A stretch of DNA of 64,000 bases from Arcticimaribacter sp965277835. GTDB lineage: Bacteria; Bacteroidota; Bacteroidia; Flavobacteriales; Flavobacteriaceae. Below, one piece after another: positions 59,926-64,000 of this stretch. The notes below the pieces were generated by a model that did not search any database, was not told the origin of the DNA, and worked only from the letters and a program-made list of their open reading frames with translations. The position numbers were made by a program, and so were the translations under genes. Location: contig OZ255841.1 in assembly GCA_965277835.1 (NCBI GenBank), positions 1,798,001 to 1,862,000 on the forward strand, written 5' to 3'. The first letter of the stretch is position 1, and the number at the start of each line of letters is the position of its first letter.

Positions 59926-61697
59926 AAGTTTTCTTTCGCGAGAGTTAAAATTACTTTTGCAATTCCTGTAGCGTCTAGTCCAAGTTCTTTTTGTAGCTGG
60001 TTTATGTTTCCATGCGGGATAAAACGATCTGGGATTCCTATTCTTTTAATTTGATTAGAATACCCATTTTCAGAAGCCCATTCTAAAATTGCACTACCTA
60101 CACCTCCTGCTAATACCCCATCTTCTATAGTAATAATTTTAGGGAAAGAACGAAATACATTATGTAAAAGCACTTCATCTAAAGGCTTAATACTAGCTAA
60201 ATCATAATGAGCGGGCGTACAATAATTAGAAACACGTTTTAAAGCCTCGGTTACATTATCTGCTATAGTTCCGACTGTCAGTATTGCAATTTGCGTTCCT
60301 TCTTGGATGCAACTTCCTTTGTTCAAATCAATTTTTTTAAAGGGTAGCTGCCATTTTGATAATTTCCCGTAGCCTCTAGGATAGCGTATAACCACAGGAT
60401 TAGTTATTTCGAGTTGAAGCGTATATAACGTATTACGTAATTGAATTTCGTTTCGAGGAGCAAGTATATGTAAATTTGGAATACCTCGTAGCATAGCAAT
60501 GTCAAACACACCATGATGTGTAGGTCCGTCTTCTCCGACTAAACCAGAGCGGTCTAAACAAAAAATCACATTTAAATTTTGAAGTGTTACATCATGAATA
60601 ATTTGGTCATAAGCACGTTGTAAGAACGTAGAATAAATGGCACAAAAAGGTAATAGGCCTGTTGTTGCTATTCCGGCGGCTAGAGTAACGGCGTGTTGTT
60701 CTGCAATCCCTACGTCATATGTTCTTTCGGGGAAAGCCTCCATCATTAACTTCATAGAACTGCCTGTTGGCATAGCAGGTGTTATTCCTACAATAGTTTT
60801 ATTTTGATGCGCTAATTCAACTAAGGTTTTTCCGAAAACATCTTGGTATTTGGATGTTGGTTGAGCCGTTTTTGGAATAAGAATTCCAGTTTTTCTATCA
60901 AACTTCCCAGGTGCATGATACGTAACTTGATCCATTTCGGCAGGAGGCAATCCTTTCCCTTTTACTGTTACTATATGTATTAGGCGAGGACCTTGCTGAT
61001 TTTTAAGATGTTGCAGTTTATCAATAAGCAGATTAATATTATGCCCATCGATAGGACCAGTGTAAGGTATATTTAGTGCTTGAAAAATATTTTCTGCTTT
61101 AGATTTTTTTTTAACTTTTTCGAAATAATGTTTTAATGCGCCCACACTCGAGTCAATTCCAATAGCATTATCATTTAGAATAATCAAAAGATTAGCCTTG
61201 CTAACTCCTGCGTGGTTTAGAGCTTCTAGTGCCATTCCTCCAGCGATAGATGCATCGCCAATAACTGCAATATGTGTTCTTGGGTCTTTCTTTTGATAAT
61301 TTGCCAAAGCCATTCCTAAAGCAGCAGAGATAGAAGTTGAAGCATGACCAGTTCCAAAAGAATCATAAGGGCTTTCTTCTCGGCTAGGAAACCCGCTTAA
61401 TCCTTTCCATTGCCTGTTGGTATAAAATCTTTTTCGTCTTTCGGTCAATATTTTGTGTCCATAGGCTTGGTGCCCTACATCCCATATAAGTTGATCTACT
61501 GGAGTATTGAAAATATAATGAATAGCAATTGTTAATTCTATAACGCCTAAACTAGCACCCAAATGTCCTTCTTTACTAGCGACAACATTAATTATTTCGT
61601 CTCGTAATTCACTTGCCAAAATAGTTAGCTTTTCTTGTGGGAGTAAGCGTAAGTCTTTTGGAGAATTAATTTGCGATAAAATTGTTTGTTGTTTCAC
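59922..61697 (-). CDS. dxs: 1-deoxy-D-xylulose-5-phosphate synthase
   Basis: The enzyme condenses pyruvate and glyceraldehyde 3-phosphate, using thiamine diphosphate, in the first step of the MEP isoprenoid pathway. Visible motifs are GHLGASLGVIELT (residues 44-56), WDVGHQAYGHKIL (72-84), the cofactor-binding GDASIAGG to ILNDN stretch (147-177), GIAEQHAV, and DRSGLVGEDGPTHHG. It has 591 residues, slightly short compared with E. coli. GDAS replaces the common GDGA. The start must be the GTG at 61695-61697, because an in-frame TAA lies four codons upstream and no other start codon is near. A TAnnTTTG box abuts that GTG, so the message may be leaderless. Confidence 0.95.
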   Translation of the reverse strand: MKQQTILSQINSPKDLRLLPQEKLTILASELRDEIINVVASKEGHLGASLGVIELTIAIHYIFNTPVDQLIWDVGHQAYGHKILTERRKRFYTNRQWKGLSGFPSREESPYDSFGTGHASTSISAALGMALANYQKKDPRTHIAVIGDASIAGGMALEALNHAGVSKANLLIILNDNAIGIDSSVGALKHYFEKVKKKSKAENIFQALNIPYTGPIDGHNINLLIDKLQHLKNQQGPRLIHIVTVKGKGLPPAEMDQVTYHAPGKFDRKTGILIPKTAQPTSKYQDVFGKTLVELAHQNKTIVGITPAMPTGSSMKLMMEAFPERTYDVGIAEQHAVTLAAGIATTGLLPFCAIYSTFLQRAYDQIIHDVTLQNLNVIFCLDRSGLVGEDGPTHHGVFDIAMLRGIPNLHILAPRNEIQLRNTLYTLQLEITNPVVIRYPRGYGKLSKWQLPFKKIDLNKGSCIQEGTQIAILTVGTIADNVTEALKRVSNYCTPAHYDLASIKPLDEVLLHNVFRSFPKIITIEDGVLAGGVGSAILEWASENGYSNQIKRIGIPDRFIPHGNINQLQKELGLDATGIAKVILTLAKENF

Positions 61698-61701
61698 TTT
61701 A

Positions 61702-61709
61702 CAAAGTTA
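61702..61709 (-). promoter_or_regulatory. Putative -7 box (TAACTTTG) of dxs
   Basis: The minus strand reads TAACTTTG, a perfect TAnnTTTG match ending only four bases before the GTG start. With the usual spacing, transcription would begin at or next to the start codon. Confidence 0.45.
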
Positions 61710-61754
61710 GGAGTAAATTGAAGATTATGAATTATGAAATGTTTACTTTTAAAT

Positions 61755-62201
61755 ATGGAATTAGATGATACATATTTTATGCAAAAAGCTTTTGAAGAGG
61801 CTAAGTATGCATTTGAAATAGATGAAGTTCCGGTTGGAGCTGTTGTAGTGATTAATCAAAGAATTATAGCACGAGTACATAATTTGACAGAGCGACTAAA
61901 AGATGTGACAGCACACGCTGAAATGCAAGCTATTACATCTGCATCTAATTTTTTAAACGGGAAATATTTAAAAGGGTGTACACTGTACGTTACACTTGAA
62001 CCTTGTGTAATGTGTATGGGAGCCCTGTATTGGAGTCAGTTAGATAGAATTGTTTTTGGTGCATCTGACCCTAAAAGAGGGTTTAGAACTAAAGGTGTAC
62101 TATCGCACCCTAAAACAAAAATCAAAGGTGGAATTTTAGAAAAAGAAACGTCTCAGATATTGGAGGATTTCTTTAAAAATAAAAGAAAAAAAAGCACTTA
62201 A
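61755..62201 (+). CDS. tadA: tRNA-specific adenosine deaminase
   Basis: TadA converts adenosine to inosine at the wobble position of tRNA-Arg(ACG). The zinc and proton-shuttle motifs of the cytidine-deaminase fold are intact: HAE at residues 54-56 and PCVMC at 83-87, followed by GALYWSQ. The second ATG (61755, MELDDTYFMQKAFEEA) is preferred because family members usually have few residues before D-D-x-Y-F-M. The ATG at 61734 would add MKCLLLN. The product has 148 residues. The stop codon lies within the stem of the following bidirectional terminator. Confidence 0.92.
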   Translation: MELDDTYFMQKAFEEAKYAFEIDEVPVGAVVVINQRIIARVHNLTERLKDVTAHAEMQAITSASNFLNGKYLKGCTLYVTLEPCVMCMGALYWSQLDRIVFGASDPKRGFRTKGVLSHPKTKIKGGILEKETSQILEDFFKNKRKKST

Positions 62202-62218
62202 GAATAAGTGCTTTTTTT
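62186..62218. terminator. Bidirectional terminator between tadA and the cold-shock gene
   Basis: AAAAAAAGCACTTA and TAAGTGCTTTTTTT pair perfectly around a 4-base loop. The A and T tracts at both ends make it functional in both directions. It overlaps the tadA stop codon and lies 24 bases after the end of the minus-strand cold-shock gene. Confidence 0.88.
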
Positions 62219-62241
62219 CTCTAAAAAATTTATAATGTAGT

Positions 62242-62433
62242 TTATATAACCTTGATTTGTCCTGCTACTTTTCCTTTTTTGCTTTCTTCTTCAATATATT
62301 CTACTTTATCCCCCTCGTTGAGATTAATCCCATCAAGAGACGTTACGTGGACAAAAATGTCCTCACCTGTTTCATCGTTGACTATGAACCCATAGCCCTT
62401 AGAAACATTAAAAAATTTTACTGTACCTATCAT
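62242..62433 (-). CDS. Cold-shock domain protein (CspA family)
   Basis: The 63-residue single-domain protein has both nucleic-acid-binding motifs: RNP1 (KGYGFI, residues 12-17) and RNP2 (DIFVH, 25-29). Its likely role is RNA chaperone. It is monocistronic, with its own promoter upstream and the bidirectional terminator downstream. Confidence 0.95.
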   Translation of the reverse strand: MIGTVKFFNVSKGYGFIVNDETGEDIFVHVTSLDGINLNEGDKVEYIEEESKKGKVAGQIKVI

Positions 62434-62453
62434 AATAATTATTAAATAATGTA

Positions 62454-62461
62454 CAAAGGTA
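62454..62461 (-). promoter_or_regulatory. Putative -7 box (TACCTTTG) of the cold-shock gene
   Basis: The minus strand reads TACCTTTG, a perfect TAnnTTTG, 20 bases before the ATG at 62433. The -33 region has TTTT rather than TTTG. Confidence 0.55.
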
Positions 62462-62500
62462 CGATATTTGTTTTTATAAAACGAGTATATTTTAAAAAAA

Positions 62501-62755
62501 TTATTGATTTTCAGTACTTTCCTTTTTCTCTTCAGCCATTTTTTTTATGTTTTTAGACGTAAACATATAATTTGAGATGTCTTTGCCCTTCCACCGATGA
62601 TATAAAAATACAGGTAAAAAAATAAATGCCCCCCAAAGTACCCCCAAACCGATAACCTTTTCACCATCCGAGTAGTTTACAAATTCTTTGATATAAAAAC
62701 CTACTCCTAAAATACTTAAAAGAATTATAAAAAGAAGACGTGATATTAGTTTCAT
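62501..62755 (-). CDS. Small membrane protein of unknown function
   Basis: The 84-residue product has two predicted membrane segments (about residues 5-22 and 34-51), joined by a short loop with acidic residues (NYSDGEK). A basic stretch (HRWKGKD) and a charged, Lys/Glu-rich cytoplasmic tail follow. I do not recognise the family. It begins 7 bases after the CLC stop on the same strand, so the two are probably co-transcribed; a functional link is inferred only from this. Confidence 0.7.
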   Translation of the reverse strand: MKLISRLLFIILLSILGVGFYIKEFVNYSDGEKVIGLGVLWGAFIFLPVFLYHRWKGKDISNYMFTSKNIKKMAEEKKESTENQ

Positions 62756-62762
62756 TATTTTT

Positions 62763-64000
62763 TTAAATAGGTTCGCTAACTCTAATTAATTCCTTTCGGT
62801 AGACTGATAGTAATTTAGATTTGGATACAAACCCAAGAAACGTTCCATCTATAAGGACAGGTAAATTCCAAGCGTTCGAATTTTGAAATTTGCGCATAAT
62901 AACTTTCATATTATCTTTTTTATAGTGTATAACATCAGGAGGGCTATGCATTAGTGAACGCACAAAAATTGTTTCGTGGAGCGCAGTATCGAACATAAAC
63001 TCTCGAACATCATCTAGTAATATAATGCCTAATAGAGCGTTTTTTTCGTTTAATACAGGGAATAAATTTCGTTTTGATTTTGCAACACCTTCTTTCAGCA
63101 TAGTACCTAAACTCATCGAAGGATTAAGGATGCTAAAGTTTTTTTCAATTAAATTATCTAGCTTCATTAATGTTAGTACTGTATCATCTTTATCGTGCGT
63201 TGGTAGAGCATCTCTTCGGGCAAGATCAGTAGTATAAACAGTGGTGGGAATATAGTATTTGGATATAGCAAAAGAGAGGGAAGCCGTAAGCATTAAAGGG
63301 AGAAAAAGAGTATATCCGCCTGTGAGTTCTGCAATAAGAAATATTGCTGTGAGTGGTGCATGTAATATACCCGAAATCATTCCTGCCATTCCTACTAAAG
63401 TAAAATTACTAACAGTAACAGGAGTTTCTGTAATATTAAATAGGTTAATTATTTTCCCGAAAACATAACCTAAAACACTTCCCATAAACAGTGCAGGTGA
63501 AAAAACACCTCCTTTTCCACCACTCCCGAAGGTAAGGCTAGTAGCAATAACTTTTAAAAACACAAGTCCTAATAGCATAAAAATAATAGCCCAAATATTA
63601 TTAACATTTGTAAGCAAAAAGGAATTGCTAATAACTGCCATATGATCTTCGCGAAGTAAACTATTAGTTGTTTCGAAACCTTCTCCGTATAAAGCAGGGA
63701 CAGTAAGAATTAATAACCCTAAAGATAGGCTTCCAAAAATAACGCGCTGAACGGATTTTAGTTTTACTTCAAAAAACTTTTCTATCCAAAGATAAACTTT
63801 GGTAAAATATACAGACCCTAATCCTCCAACAACTCCCAAAAGCATATAAAGGGTTATATGATCGAGATTAAATGAATTTTTAAATTCAAAAGGGATAACC
63901 ATTGTTGAACCAAAAAAGAAATAGGTTGTTAATAATGAAGAAACTGAGGCAAACAATAAAGGGAGTAAGGATATTAAAGTTAAGTCTAAACTAAAAACCT
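62763..64000 (-). CDS. CLC-type chloride channel/transporter with CBS domains (5' partial)
   Basis: The frame is open to the right edge, and an internal TTG at 63956 is not the start. About 412 codons are visible: the second half of the CLC membrane domain, with the anion-pathway motif GSGGKGGVFSPALFMG, the later helices, and two C-terminal CBS domains (about the last 130 residues, including SLMHSPPDVIHY and NLPVLIDGTFLGFVS). The GREGP segment that carries the gating glutamate should lie outside the window, so channel and H+/Cl- exchanger cannot be told apart here. Confidence 0.9.
   Translation of the reverse strand, partial: VFSLDLTLISLLPLLFASVSSLLTTYFFFGSTMVIPFEFKNSFNLDHITLYMLLGVVGGLGSVYFTKVYLWIEKFFEVKLKSVQRVIFGSLSLGLLILTVPALYGEGFETTNSLLREDHMAVISNSFLLTNVNNIWAIIFMLLGLVFLKVIATSLTFGSGGKGGVFSPALFMGSVLGYVFGKIINLFNITETPVTVSNFTLVGMAGMISGILHAPLTAIFLIAELTGGYTLFLPLMLTASLSFAISKYYIPTTVYTTDLARRDALPTHDKDDTVLTLMKLDNLIEKNFSILNPSMSLGTMLKEGVAKSKRNLFPVLNEKNALLGIILLDDVREFMFDTALHETIFVRSLMHSPPDVIHYKKDNMKVIMRKFQNSNAWNLPVLIDGTFLGFVSKSKLLSVYRKELIRVSEPI

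Overview
The window looks like a low-GC Bacteroidota chromosome, most likely class Flavobacteriia. Evidence: the rplM-rpsI-rpsB-tsf order, flavobacterial-type protein sequences, a Bacteroidetes-type promoter box (TAnnTTTG) upstream of several genes, no obvious Shine-Dalgarno dependence, and secreted S74-type fibre proteins. The species cannot be named from this sequence.

Layout. (1) 1-40201, plus strand: one reading frame, already open at the left edge, of at least 13,399 residues. By eye it holds about 113 tandem modules of 96-132 residues, interrupted by four blocks of YadA-head-like repeats (N-x-F-I-G-x-x-A-G). The modules form two families, RWSGTRWVES and RWDGTAWVES, in long separate runs. 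(2) 40296-53041, plus strand: a second secreted fibre gene. It has a signal peptide, two modules like those of the giant gene, about 14 head-like blocks and a C-terminal peptidase S74 intramolecular chaperone. It is split into two frames by an 11-base insertion at 47409-47419. Removing exactly those bases restores a single protein of about 4,244 residues. (3) 53183-53956: a small secreted, barrel-like protein, closed by a bidirectional terminator. (4) 54021-64000: ordinary housekeeping genes. On the minus strand are tsf, rpsB, rpsI, rplM, a DUF3127 protein, a HIT protein, greA, dxs, a cold-shock protein, a small membrane protein and a CLC channel cut by the right edge. On the plus strand are an orphan histidine kinase, a Rieske-like lipoprotein with non-canonical ligands, and tadA.

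How the parts fit. The two large genes share module sequence at DNA level and look like products of one expanding, recombining family of surface fibres. The four ribosomal and elongation-factor genes form one minus-strand cluster with a good promoter before rplM. greA and the HIT gene are translationally coupled. The CLC gene and the small membrane gene are probably co-transcribed. The window is densely coding: the longest gene-free gap is 141 bases (53042-53182), where I see no RNA gene or clear promoter. I found no tRNA, rRNA, CRISPR array, insertion sequence or integrase.

The most unusual content is the giant modular gene with in-frame higher-order duplications, and the apparently templated 11-base frameshift that separates the signal peptide of the second gene from its S74 chaperone. 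All counts and identities were read by eye and should be recomputed.
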